NCBI GenBank assembly: GCA_009691715.1
Contig: SIAN01000020.1
Location: 1-64,000, forward strand
Direction: 5' to 3'
From: Planctomycetota bacterium
Lineage (GTDB): Bacteria > Planctomycetota > B15-G4 > SIAN01
Length of the DNA stretch: 64,000 nucleotides
Below the pieces are notes generated by a model. That model saw only the letters and a list, made by a program, of their open reading frames with translations. It did no database searches and had not been told where the DNA came from. Shown here one piece after another: positions 27,296-37,000 of the stretch; position 1 is the stretch's first letter, and the number at the start of each line of letters is the position of its first letter. A program made the position numbers and the translations under genes.

Positions 27296-28222
27296 ATGCT
27301 GGCGATCCACGAACTGGTGAAGGTCTACCCCGGTCCGGTCACGGCGCTCGCGGGCGTCTCGTTCACGGTCGAGCGCGGGCTGCTCGGATTGCTCGGCGCG
27401 AACGGCGCGGGCAAGTCCACTCTCATGAAGATCATCGCGGGCCTGCTGGAGCCGACTTCGGGGCGCGTCGAACTCGACGGCGTTGACATCACGGCGCAAC
27501 CGGCGCGCGTCTGGTCGCAGCTCGGCTACCTGCCGCAGGACTTCGGCTTCTATGCGCACCTGACCGGTGCCGCGATGCTCGAACACCTGCTGGCGCTGAA
27601 GGGCGTCGACGCGCCGGGCGGTCGCAAGGCGCTGGTCGCCGAACTGCTGGCGAAGGTCAATCTCGCGGACGCGGCGAAGCGCAAGGTGAAGGGTTACTCG
27701 GGCGGAATGCGCCAACGTCTCGGCATCGCGCAGGCGATCGCCGGCTCGCCGCGGCTGCTGATCGTCGACGAGCCGACCGCCGGCCTCGATCCGGAAGAGC
27801 GGCTGCGTTTCTACGACCTGCTCGCCGAGCTCGCCGCCGACCGCATCGTGCTGCTGTCGACCCACATCGTCGAGGATGTCGCCGTCCTCTGCCCGCGCCT
27901 GCTGGTGATCCGCGGCGGTCGCGTGCTCGCGGACACGGCGCCTGCTGCCGCGCGTCAAGCGTGCGCCGGCACGATGTTCGAGGGCCGCGTCACGCGCGCA
28001 GAGCTCGACACGCTGCGAGCCTCGGCCCGGGTCACGCAATCGACCGTCTTCGAGGGCGTCCATCGCGCGCGTCTCTACGTGCCGGACGGCGCGCCGCCGG
28101 CCGGCTTCGAGCCGAGCGCCGCGACGCTCGAAGATTTCTATCTCGCGCTCGCCCGCGGCTGGCTCGCCCCTGATCGGCTCGCCTCGCTGCAATCCGCCGC
28201 GATGAGCGGGGCGGCGCGGTGA
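27296..28222 (+). CDS. ABC transporter ATPase
   Basis: A 308-residue nucleotide-binding subunit started at ATG 27296 (M-L-A-I-H-E-L-V-K-V-Y). Walker A is G-A-N-G-A-G-K-S (residues 34-41), the Q-loop region is L-G-Y-L-P-Q-D, the signature is Y-S-G-G-M-R-Q-R, Walker B is L-L-I-V-D-E-P, and the switch His is in S-T-H-I-V-E-D. After about residue 215 a C-terminal extension (about 90 residues) continues into the overlap with the next gene. Its stop overlaps the permease-peptidase fusion as GTGA, so the two subunits are translated together. This pairing with an M1-peptidase-fused permease is known elsewhere; the substrate is unknown. Confidence 0.9.
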   Translation: MLAIHELVKVYPGPVTALAGVSFTVERGLLGLLGANGAGKSTLMKIIAGLLEPTSGRVELDGVDITAQPARVWSQLGYLPQDFGFYAHLTGAAMLEHLLALKGVDAPGGRKALVAELLAKVNLADAAKRKVKGYSGGMRQRLGIAQAIAGSPRLLIVDEPTAGLDPEERLRFYDLLAELAADRIVLLSTHIVEDVAVLCPRLLVIRGGRVLADTAPAAARQACAGTMFEGRVTRAELDTLRASARVTQSTVFEGVHRARLYVPDGAPPAGFEPSAATLEDFYLALARGWLAPDRLASLQSAAMSGAAR

Positions 28223-31200
28223 GCCTGCGCCGCTTCGCCGAAGTCTTCGCGCGCGCGTTCGCACTGCAGTGGCGCCGGCCGCTCACGTGGGTGCTGCTGC
28301 TGCTGCTGGCGCTGCTCGCGTGGGGACTGATCGCGGGCAACGTCACGATCCAGGCCGGCGACAGCGACACCGCCGGTCACAAGGCGTGGATGACCTCGGC
28401 CTTCGCGATCGCGCGCGTGATCTGCGTCCTCACCGCGCTCGCCTACTCGTTCTTCGTCGCGGTCGCGGCCGGGATGATCGTCGTGCAGGACGACGAGGAG
28501 AAGGTCGGCGAGGTGCTGCACGCCACGCCGCTCACCACGCGCGAATACGTGTGGGGCAAGTGGCTCGCGGTCGTCGCCACGTTCGGGGCCGTGCTCGCGC
28601 TCGATCTGCTGTTCCACGCGGTCGGCGCGCACCTGCTCGCCGGCGGCGACAAGGCCGAGTACATCGGGCCGTTCCGGCTGGCGAACTACGTCTGGCCGGC
28701 GCTCGTGCTCGCAGTGCCGCAGATCGTGCTGGTCGCGGGGGCGAGCTTTCTGCTTGGCACCTGGACGCGCAAGTCGATCCCGGTCTTCTTCCTGCCGGCA
28801 GCGCTGCTGCTGCTCTGCCTGTTCTTCCTGTGGAGCTTCGAGCCGTCGTGGCTGGCGGCCGACTGGCCGCAGCTCGAAAAACTGCTGCAGTGGATCGATC
28901 CGTCGGGGCTGCGCTGGCTTTCGCACGAGTGGTTGCAGGTCGACCGTGGCGTCGATTTCTACAACACGCAGCCGCTCGGGGTCGACGCGCCGTTCGCGCT
29001 GAGTCGATTCGCGCTCGTGGCCGTCGCGCTCCTGGCCGTCCATTTCGCCGAACGCCGCTTCGCCTACGCCCTCCGCGGCGAGCGCGTCCGGGCGAGTGCG
29101 GTTCCGGCGAACGGCAGGTCCCCGGCACTCGCCGCCGCGGGTGCGGTTCAGGCGAACGGCGAGTGCCGGGGACCTGCCGCCGCGGCGCCGTTCATCACGA
29201 CGACGCGGCCGCCCGGCTTCTGGCGCGGCGCCCTCGAAATCGCGCGCATCGAGGCCCGCGAGCTGAAGAGCCAGCCCGGCCTCTACCTGTTCGTGCCGCT
29301 GATCTTGCTGCAGACGATCGGCGTCGAGCTGACGCGCGTCGGCGCGTTCGACACGCCGCTGCTGGCGACGTCCGGCACGCTCGCGGCGCAGGCGTTCAAC
29401 ACGCTGACGCTGCTGGTCAATCTGCTGCTGCTCTTCTACACGGTCGAATCGCTCGAGCGGGAGAAGGCGCGCGGCCTCGCGCCGATCCACCATTCGACGC
29501 CGATTCGCTCCGGCTCGCTGCTGTTCGGCAAGGCGGCGGCGAACGCGATCGTCGGTGCCGCGATCGTCGGCGCCGCGTTCCTCGCGTCGGTCGTCGTGCT
29601 GCTGATCCAGGGGCGCGCGCCGATCGAGCTCACGCCGTTCGCGCTGATCTGGGGGCTCCTGCTGCTGCCGACCTTCTTCGCATGGAGCGCCTTCGTCGCG
29701 GCGCTGCACGCGCTGGCGCGCAACCGCTACGCGACGTTCGCGCTCGCGCTTTGCGTCCTCGCGCTGCACGGCTGGTTCTCTTTCAACGGCGACCTGAGCT
29801 GGGTCACCAACTTCAATCTCTGGAGCGTGCCGAGCTGGAGCGACTTGGGGCCGCTCGAGCTCGACTCGCGCGCGTTGGTGTTGAATCGCTTGCTCTGGAT
29901 CGGCTGGGGCATCGCCTTCACGGCGTTCGCGGTGAAGCTCTTCCCGCGCCGGCAGCTCGATCCGGCGACGACGCTGCTTCGGCTGCAGCCGTTGCCGCTG
30001 CTGAAGCAGGTGCTGCGCTTCACGCCATGGCTCGCGGTGCCGGTGGTGCTCGCGTTCGTGCTCCATCACGAGGTGGCGCAGGGGCGTGGCGGCGCGGCTG
30101 CGGAGAAACGTGCCAAGGACTACTGGCGAAAGAACGTCGCAACCTGGAAAGACACGCAGAAGCCGACGCTGGTCGCGGTCGAGCTCGATCTGACGCTCGA
30201 TCCGCCGGCAAGCCGATTCGCGGCGAAGGGCAGCTACGTGCTCGAGAATCGCGAGGCGACGCCGCTCGTGAAGATCGCGATCACGCCCGGGTTCCACTTC
30301 GAGCAGCCGCAGTGGAGCGTCGATGGCGCCGCGGTCGTGCCTGAAGATCGCGCGGGGCTGATGGTGTTCACGCCAGCGGCACCGCTCGCGCCGGGCGCGA
30401 CGCTCGAGCTCGGTTTCGAGTACGCCGGCCAGTTCCCCTCGGGCGTCTCGAAGAACGGCGGCGGCGCGGGCGAGTTCGTGCTCGAGTCGGGCGCCGTGCT
30501 GACCAGCTTCGGGCCGCAGTTCGTGCCAGCGATCGGCTACCTCGATTCGATCGGCATCGACGAGGACAACAAGAGCGACGCCAAGCAGTGGCCCGACGAC
30601 TGGTACCACGGCGTCACGCGTTCGGCGTTCGGCAACGATGCGGCGTCGACGACGAAGATCACGATCCACGTTCCGGCGGAATACACCGCGAACTCGGTCG
30701 GCGTGCTCGAATCCGATACGGTGGTGGACGGCGTGCGCACGGCGGTCTGGAAGAGCGACTACCCGGTCGAGTTCTTCAACGTGATCTGTGGCAAATGGGC
30801 GGTGAAGCGCGGCGAGGGGACGGCGCTGCATTACTGGCCGGGGCACGATTGGAACGTCGAGGAGATGGTCACGGCGCTCGATGGCGCGCGCCGCTTCTAC
30901 TCCGAGTGGTTCATGCCCTATCCGTGGCAGGAGCTGAAGGTCTCGGAGTTCGCGGCGCACGCCGGCTACGCGCAGGGCTTCCCGACCAACATCACCTTCA
31001 GCGAGTCGATCGGCTTCCTGGCCGACAGCGATCCGCGCTCGCGCGTCGCGTTCATGGTCACGGCGCACGAGGCGGCGCACCAATGGTGGGGCAACCTGCT
31101 CGTGCCGGGCGAAGGGCCGGGTGGCAACATCCTCTCGGAAGGGATGGCCCACTTCTCCGTCGTGCTGCTGACCGAGCAGATCCAGGGCTTGCGCGAGCGG

Positions 31201-31854
31201 ATCGAGTTCCTGAAGCGGATCGAGTCGAGCTACGGGAAGAGCCGGCAGGTCGACTCGGAGAAGGCGCTGGTCAAGACCGACGGCTCGCGCGCCGGCGACA
31301 CGACCGTGACCTACGACAAGGGCGGATGGGTGTTCTGGATGCTGCTGAACCAGATGGGCCGCGAGCGGGCGCTCGCCGGACTGCAGGCGTTCATCCGGCG
31401 CTTCCATCACCAGCGCGACCATCCCGTGCTGCAGGATTTCGTCGCGACCATGCGCGAGTTCGCCGATGACGCGGCGGCGGACGACAAGAGCGAGTACGAC
31501 GCGTTCGTGCAGCAGTGGTTCTTCGAGGTCGTGGTGCCGGAGTACCGACTGACGGAGGCGACGAAGCGGAAGCTCGACGGCGCAGACGACTGGGAAACGA
31601 CCGTCACAGTGAAAAACGTCGGCACCGCACGGATGCCGATCGTCGTCGCCGCCGAATCAGGCGAGCGCTTTTCCGAAGATCCCGCCGAGACTCCAAAGCA
31701 ACCGTTCCGCGACGCGCGAACGACCGTCACGCTTGGCCCCGGCGAATCGCAGGCGATCACGTTGCGCTGTCCGTTCGACCCCGAGCGCCTGCTCGTCGAT
31801 CCCGACTTGATGGTGCTGCAACTCCGTCGCGAAAAGGCGACCGCGAAGCCGTAA
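28219..31854 (+). CDS. ABC permease fused to M1-family metallopeptidase
   Basis: 1211 residues starting at GTG 28219. The N-terminal half holds two ABC-2-type permease segments (about 20-275 and 345-625), each with several membrane helices. They are joined by a low-complexity stretch (about 292-320) that is encoded by a REP-like repeat. From about residue 660 a periplasmic M1 aminopeptidase-like domain follows, with the zinc site H-E-A-A-H (His950, Glu951, His954) and Glu974 in N-I-L-S-E-G. The exopeptidase motif corresponding to G-A-M-E-N is not clearly seen. The gene ends in TAA. Fusion of transport and peptidase suggests that peptides are exported or trimmed at the membrane. The neighbouring ATPase is its partner. 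Confidence 0.9.
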   Translation: MSLRRFAEVFARAFALQWRRPLTWVLLLLLALLAWGLIAGNVTIQAGDSDTAGHKAWMTSAFAIARVICVLTALAYSFFVAVAAGMIVVQDDEEKVGEVLHATPLTTREYVWGKWLAVVATFGAVLALDLLFHAVGAHLLAGGDKAEYIGPFRLANYVWPALVLAVPQIVLVAGASFLLGTWTRKSIPVFFLPAALLLLCLFFLWSFEPSWLAADWPQLEKLLQWIDPSGLRWLSHEWLQVDRGVDFYNTQPLGVDAPFALSRFALVAVALLAVHFAERRFAYALRGERVRASAVPANGRSPALAAAGAVQANGECRGPAAAAPFITTTRPPGFWRGALEIARIEARELKSQPGLYLFVPLILLQTIGVELTRVGAFDTPLLATSGTLAAQAFNTLTLLVNLLLLFYTVESLEREKARGLAPIHHSTPIRSGSLLFGKAAANAIVGAAIVGAAFLASVVVLLIQGRAPIELTPFALIWGLLLLPTFFAWSAFVAALHALARNRYATFALALCVLALHGWFSFNGDLSWVTNFNLWSVPSWSDLGPLELDSRALVLNRLLWIGWGIAFTAFAVKLFPRRQLDPATTLLRLQPLPLLKQVLRFTPWLAVPVVLAFVLHHEVAQGRGGAAAEKRAKDYWRKNVATWKDTQKPTLVAVELDLTLDPPASRFAAKGSYVLENREATPLVKIAITPGFHFEQPQWSVDGAAVVPEDRAGLMVFTPAAPLAPGATLELGFEYAGQFPSGVSKNGGGAGEFVLESGAVLTSFGPQFVPAIGYLDSIGIDEDNKSDAKQWPDDWYHGVTRSAFGNDAASTTKITIHVPAEYTANSVGVLESDTVVDGVRTAVWKSDYPVEFFNVICGKWAVKRGEGTALHYWPGHDWNVEEMVTALDGARRFYSEWFMPYPWQELKVSEFAAHAGYAQGFPTNITFSESIGFLADSDPRSRVAFMVTAHEAAHQWWGNLLVPGEGPGGNILSEGMAHFSVVLLTEQIQGLRERIEFLKRIESSYGKSRQVDSEKALVKTDGSRAGDTTVTYDKGGWVFWMLLNQMGRERALAGLQAFIRRFHHQRDHPVLQDFVATMREFADDAAADDKSEYDAFVQQWFFEVVVPEYRLTEATKRKLDGADDWETTVTVKNVGTARMPIVVAAESGERFSEDPAETPKQPFRDARTTVTLGPGESQAITLRCPFDPERLLVDPDLMVLQLRREKATAKP
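29096..29178. repeat. REP-like inverted and direct repeat inside the permease gene
   Basis: A perfect 21-base inverted repeat has arms at 29113-29133 and 29158-29178 (core AGGTCCCCGGCACTCGCC and complement) and a 24-base spacer. In front of each arm lies a near-identical direct repeat, gtgcggttccggcgaacggc at 29096-29115 and a 19/20 copy at 29141-29160. It sits in frame between the two permease halves and encodes a Gly/Ala/Asn-rich linker. Confidence 0.9.
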
Positions 31855-31858
31855 GCGC

Positions 31859-31905
31859 TGACGAAACCGACGTTCTGTGTCTGGATCAGATTGTCGGTTT
31901 TGTCA
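31859..31905 (+). repeat. Intergenic hairpin family, copy B
   Basis: Arms TGACGAAACCGAC (31859-31871) and GTCGGTTTTGTCA (31893-31905) pair at 12 of 13 positions, with one G-T wobble on the RNA level. The 21-base loop (31872-31892) matches copy D at every base and copies A and C at all but one or two. It lies four bases after the stop codon of the permease-peptidase gene and 47 bases before the TrmB-like gene, same orientation as copy A. Confidence 0.9.
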
Positions 31906-31951
31906 CCGTTCGGCGCGCCGGAGCGGCGCGGCTGCTAGTTTTGCGCGGGCG

Positions 31952-32959
31952 ATGAGCTGCCCCCCCGATCCTCGTCCGTTCTACAAGTCGCTTGCGCCGC
32001 TGCTGGTGTGGCAGGCGTTGCCGCGGCCGGCGGATTGGGGCGCGATCTTCGGGCGGCGCGCACCGCTCACGCTCGAAATCGGCGTCGGCAACGGCGAGTT
32101 CATGGCGCGCGAATCGACGGCCCACCCGGAACGCGACCACGTCGGCATCGAGATGCGTTGGTCGAGCATCATGCGCTCGCTGCGCAACCTGGAGAAAGCG
32201 CAGTCCCGCAACGTCCGCCTGGTCCTCGACGACGCGAAGACGGTCCTCGAACGCCTCTTCGCACCGCGCACCCTCGAGCGCGCGTTCGTGCTCTTCCCCT
32301 GCCCGTGGCGCAAGCACCAGCACGAGCGCCTCCGCCTCTTCCACCACGACTTCTGCGAACTGCTGAACAGCCGCCTCGTCGACGGCGGCGAGGTCCTGCT
32401 CGTGACCGACTGGACGCCCTACTTCGAGTGGACGCTGGCGCAACTGCCCGGCACCGGCTTCGCTATCGAGCAGCGCCTCACCGACCCCGCCTTCGACACC
32501 AAGTACGAGCGCAAGTGGCGGGCGCTCGGGCGCACCCGTTTCCACGAAGTCCGGATGAGGAAGCAGGAGCACCGCGAGGTGCCCGTCCTCGAGGATCACC
32601 CCGTGAACCCCGCCCACTTCAAGGACTGCGACCTCGAACGGCTCGTGCTCGACGACACGCTCGGAGGCGTGACCGACGGCGTGCTCGCCGATGTGCTCGG
32701 CGGCGTGCTCGGCGGCGTCACGATCACATTCAAGGAACTCGTGCGCGACCGCGTGCGCCAGTTGGTGATGATCCGCACCGCGATCGTCGAGGAGCCGCTG
32801 ACGCAGATGATCTGGATCACCGTCGCGCGCGACGCCAAGGACGGCAGCTGGTGGGTCGTGCCGGCGCGCGGCTGCCAGATGATCCCGACCGCCGGCGTGC
32901 AGCAGGCGCTCGACCATGTAGCGGCGGCGGCGCGCGCCACGGTGACGGCGCCGGCATGA
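31952..32959 (+). CDS. trmB: TrmB-like tRNA (guanine-N7) methyltransferase with long C-terminal extension
   Basis: 335 residues from ATG 31952. The N-terminal two thirds resemble TrmB, which makes m7G46 in tRNA using S-adenosylmethionine: motif I L-E-I-G-V-G-N-G-E-F, then H-V-G-I-E-M-R, the R-N-V-R-L-V-L-D-D-A segment, and F-P-C-P-W-R-K-H-Q-H-E-R-L-R-L-F, where the family normally reads F-P-D-P-W. The last 120 or so residues (after about 215) are an extension not found in short TrmB proteins and contain a repetitive V-L-A-D-V-L-G-G-V-L-G-G-V stretch. The Asp-to-Cys change leaves activity uncertain. The ROK kinase gene follows by 52 bases. Confidence 0.75.
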   Translation: MSCPPDPRPFYKSLAPLLVWQALPRPADWGAIFGRRAPLTLEIGVGNGEFMARESTAHPERDHVGIEMRWSSIMRSLRNLEKAQSRNVRLVLDDAKTVLERLFAPRTLERAFVLFPCPWRKHQHERLRLFHHDFCELLNSRLVDGGEVLLVTDWTPYFEWTLAQLPGTGFAIEQRLTDPAFDTKYERKWRALGRTRFHEVRMRKQEHREVPVLEDHPVNPAHFKDCDLERLVLDDTLGGVTDGVLADVLGGVLGGVTITFKELVRDRVRQLVMIRTAIVEEPLTQMIWITVARDAKDGSWWVVPARGCQMIPTAGVQQALDHVAAAARATVTAPA

Positions 32960-33011
32960 GCAGCCGTCATGCCGCGAGACACTTCGCGGGGCGCCGAACG
33001 GGATCACGCCG

Positions 33012-33965
33012 ATGATCTTGATCGGCATGCTCGAGACCGGCGGAACGACGGTTCGGGTCGCGCTCGGCGAGGCCGGCAACGCCGACAATGCCGCCGCGGA
33101 GGACGCGGTCGCTGACTTCGAGGTGGTGAAGATCGTCGAGCGCGCGATCCACCCGACGACCCATCCGGCCGAGACCCTCGCACGCGCCGCGGAGTTCTTC
33201 CGCGGCAAACCGATCGTCTCACTCGGCATCGCCGCGTTCGGCCCGCTCGAACTGCGTCCTGGCGCGCGCGACTACGGCAGCCTGCTCGCGACGCCGAAGC
33301 CGGGCTGGTCGCACTTCCCCCTGCGCCACGCACTCGCGCACGCGCTGCAGGTGCCGGTCGCGATCGACACCGACGTCAGCGCCGCCGCGCTCGCCGAGCA
33401 GCACGTCTTGCGCGCCCATGGAACTCCGTTGCCGACACTCGCCTACGTGACCGTCGGCACCGGCATCGGCGTCGGCCTCGCGTTCAATCGGCTCATCTAC
33501 CACGGCGCTCTCCACCCCGAGGCGGGCCATCTGCGCGTCGCGCGCGCGGAGGGCGACGAGTTCGTCGGCCTCTGCCCATTCCACCGCGACTGCCTCGAAG
33601 GACTTGCGAGCGCACCGGCGTTGGCCGCGCGCGCTGGCGGCGAGCCCTCGACCCTGCGCAGCGATTCGCCCGCGTTGCGCACGGCGCTCGCATTCGAAGC
33701 CGACTATCTCGCGCAGTTGGTGCTCACGCTGGTCGGAATCGTGGCGCCCCACCGGATCGTGCTCGGCGGCGGAGTGTTGCAGAACGGCGGTCTGCTCGAC
33801 GCAGTGCGCGCGCGCGCTGTCGAACTGGCGAGCGGCTACTCGCCACTGCTCGCCGATCGCGAACTCGCCGAGGCGCTGATCGTCCCGCCGGTCTGTGGCG
33901 GCGACTCCGGGCTCGTCGGTGCGGCGCTGTTGGCGCTGCGAATGATCGTCCGTTCGAAGCGATGA
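33012..33965 (+). CDS. ROK-family sugar kinase, fructokinase-like
   Basis: A 317-residue cytoplasmic kinase with the actin-like ATPase fold. The N-terminal phosphate loop is M-L-E-T-G-G-T-T. The segment G-I-A-A-F-G-P-L-E-L-R with K-P-G-W, and D-T-D-V-S-A-A-A-L-A-E, hold sugar-binding and catalytic residues; V-G-T-G-I-G-V-G-L-A is the second phosphate motif. The ROK zinc site is H-P-E-A-G-H followed by C-P-F-H-R-D-C-L-E-G. This form, without a DNA-binding domain, is typical of bacterial fructokinase or mannokinase rather than NagC-like repressors. The substrate is inferred. It is followed by hairpin copy C. Confidence 0.9.
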   Translation: MILIGMLETGGTTVRVALGEAGNADNAAAEDAVADFEVVKIVERAIHPTTHPAETLARAAEFFRGKPIVSLGIAAFGPLELRPGARDYGSLLATPKPGWSHFPLRHALAHALQVPVAIDTDVSAAALAEQHVLRAHGTPLPTLAYVTVGTGIGVGLAFNRLIYHGALHPEAGHLRVARAEGDEFVGLCPFHRDCLEGLASAPALAARAGGEPSTLRSDSPALRTALAFEADYLAQLVLTLVGIVAPHRIVLGGGVLQNGGLLDAVRARAVELASGYSPLLADRELAEALIVPPVCGGDSGLVGAALLALRMIVRSKR

Positions 33966-33981
33966 AGCGGTCGAAGGTCCA

Positions 33982-34016
33982 AACCGACAATCTGATCCTG
34001 ACACAGAACGTCGGTT
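33982..34016 (-). repeat. Intergenic hairpin family, copy C (degenerate arms)
   Basis: Short arms AACCGAC (33982-33988) and GTCGGTT (34010-34016) surround a 21-base loop (33989-34009). Read on the minus strand, the loop differs from copies B and D by one base. The outer arms no longer pair well. It lies in the convergent gap between the ROK kinase and the metalloprotease gene. Confidence 0.8.
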
Positions 34017-34047
34017 CGGGCGTGATCGCCGGCGGTCGGGCGGGCCG

Positions 34048-37000
34048 TCACTCCTCGAACAGCGCCACGACCGACGGCGCGTCGAGCGGCACGAGCAGCG
34101 TGTCGGGCTCGGCGCCGCGTTCGGTTGCGAGCCGCTCGAATCGACGGGTGAGCGGATCAAGCCGGCGCGCGTGCAGCCGCGCGACGTCACTACCGCGCGG
34201 CGCGTGCAGCAGCAGCACGACCGCTGCCGCGAACGGCACCGGCGCGGCGGATGGCGACGAGGCGGCGGATTGGAAAGAGGCACCGCCGAGTTCGATCGCG
34301 TGGAGACGGCCGACGCTCGCGTGCGCGGCGGCGGCGGGCGCGACGACGTTGCCCGCGGCGTCGACGTAGAGCGGCGGCCCGGCGCTGCTGGCGATCGCGA
34401 GCAGCTCCGCGTTCGGTGCGCTGCCCGCCGACAAACGCAGCTCGAGCGCACCATCGAAGCTCGCCACGCTTGCCTCGCGATCGGCCGGCACCACCGCGCG
34501 CACGACGTCGACCGCCAGCGTGACGTCACCGCGAGCCGTGTCGGGCACGATCAGCTCGAAGGCGAGCCGGCTGCCGTTGAAGCGCGACTCCGCGATCCCG
34601 CCACCGAAGCGATCGGGAGCCGACGGCAAGGCCACCAGCTCTTGCAGCCCGTCAGCGGCGGCGGCGTTCCTGAAGCGGATCCGCGGCGCGCCATCGGGCA
34701 CCGTCCACGGCATCACCTCGACGGCGGCGCCGGCATCAACACCACGCCCCCGCTCCGGATGCACGACGACCAGCGGCGGCGGCGCGAGCGTGTCGCTGCG
34801 ACCGCCATCGAACTCCAGGACGTAACGCTCCCGCCGCTCGCGCACGGTGAACTCGGTGCGCCGGCCATCCTGCACCGCGCTGACACGATCGCCGACATGC
34901 ACCCCCATCAGCCCGATCGTCCCGTCGCCGTAGCTCACTCCCTGATAGAGCGAGCGACCGTCGTGCCCTTGCGCGATGTGGACGACGACGCCGGCCCGCT
35001 CGCTGCTGCCGAGCCCCTCGAGTTGCAACGTCGCGTCGAAGCCGCCGCTGTCGTGATCGCGGATCACCAGCGCGACGTCGTCGCCGACGTGGCACTCGAA
35101 TGCAGGCGGCACCACCCCACCGCGCTCGATCGGCGTGGTCAGCGGCGCGAAGAAGCCGCCGCGCAGCCCCTCGTGCCACTCCTCGATCTGCTGCCAGCAA
35201 CTGCGGCCGTTCCACATGCCCTGATTGGTGTAGGCCTGATGGTTGCCGTGCCAACAGACTTTCCAGTCGGAGTACTGGTAACCCATGATGCAGCGGCACA
35301 TCTCGGGGTAGCTCAGGCCGCGGTTCTGGCCTTGCGGCGCACCGAGGTACTCGTCGTAGAGGCCGAGCCCGTAGTGGCCGAACTCGTGTACGACGGTGCC
35401 GTAGTGGCCGCGCGCGTCCCACGGCCCCTCCCAGTGGCGGCCGAAGTTTATCGCCGTGTTCCACGGCGCGCTGACCGGGTCGTAGCGGTGGCGGATGCCG
35501 GACACACTCGCGTTGGGATGGATGTGGTTGCACGCCCAATCCCACAGATCGGCCTGGTTCCAGCCATCGCCAGCGTCGACGACCACGACGCGCCCGTAGG
35601 TAAGGTGTCCGTCGCTCGCGGTGTAAAGGAACTCGGCCGCCCGCCGCATCCCGCGCGCGACCTCCTCGAGATAGGCGCGCGGCGCATCCCATTCGACGCA
35701 GACGTAGAGCGAGTAGCGCGTCAGAGAATGGGCGAGCGCGATGTCACGGCCGCCGCCGGGCGTGACGGTCGGCAACTGCTCACGGCCGTCGTTGCCGATG
35801 GTCGCGCTGGTCAGGACCACGTCGTAGAGCAGGTTCCCGACGTCCTCGCGTCGCTCCTTCGCCGCCGGCTCACCCCACACGACCTTGCTGGCACGCACCT
35901 GCCACCCACCCGCCGTCAAGCCGCCGAAGCCGTACCCTCCACCGCCATCGCTCACGACGTGCGCGATGCCCCGGCCGTCGCGCTCGAGCCAGACGTCCGC
36001 GCCTGCGACCGGCCGCCCCTGCACGTCGACGATGCGGCCGCGGAGGCCGCTCTGCTGCGGGACCGGCACGCCCACCTCGATCGTTTTCGTCGTGCGCGCA
36101 CCTTCGCGGCCGCTCGACACGTCGAAACGGAACTGCTGCGCGCCGCCGCTCGCGAGATTCGGGCGGACGATCCAATTGCGCTGCACCATCTCGTCGAGCG
36201 GCAAGTCTCCAAGCCGAGTCGCGTCATCGGGCGCGGCGATCAGCTCGAGACCCGCCGTCCACGACGCGCCAATCTGCAGATCGTCGCACGGTCCGACCGC
36301 GCCGTTCACCGCGTTCTCGATCGCGAGCACGACGCGCGTCGCGTCGCTCGCCGGCAGCGCCTCGACAAACGCGCGCGTGCGCACCGGCGCCCGCTCGTCG
36401 ATCGGTGCCGGCTGGTCGCCGTCGGGCGCGGCTGACCCGCCGGCGAACTCGACCACGATCGAGCGTGCCGCACCCGGCGGCAGCGCCATCGGCTCGGAGA
36501 AGAGCGCGAGCGCGCTGTCGGGACCGAGCGGCAGATCGGGCGTGAACGGCAGATCGAACGGCGCGGCCAGAAAGGGCGCGAGCGGGCCGAGCAGCGCGCG
36601 ATCGGGCGCGTGGCCGCCGACGCCGCGCAATGCGAGCGCGCGCTGGCCGACGCCGACCACTGCCGGAACCGAATCGCCGAGCCACTCGCTGGTCAACGCC
36701 ACAACGCGCCGCCGACCGAGCCGCACCTCGGGCGCATCGTCGAAGCCTTCGATGAGATCGAGCAGCAGTCGCGCGCCGACGACGTGCGCACCGCCGCCGC
36801 GATTGGTCACGGTCGCCTCGATGCGCACACGCGACCGCTCTGCGATGTCGGCCTCGTCGACGCGCGGCGCGCCGCCGCTCACCACAACCACCACTTCGAG
36901 GTCGCCTTCCCGCGCGACGAGCTGCAGTCCGTCGCCGCGACCCGCAAGGCCCGCGCGTGGCGCAACCATGCGCGGCTCGCCATCGACCCAGAGCGAGAAA

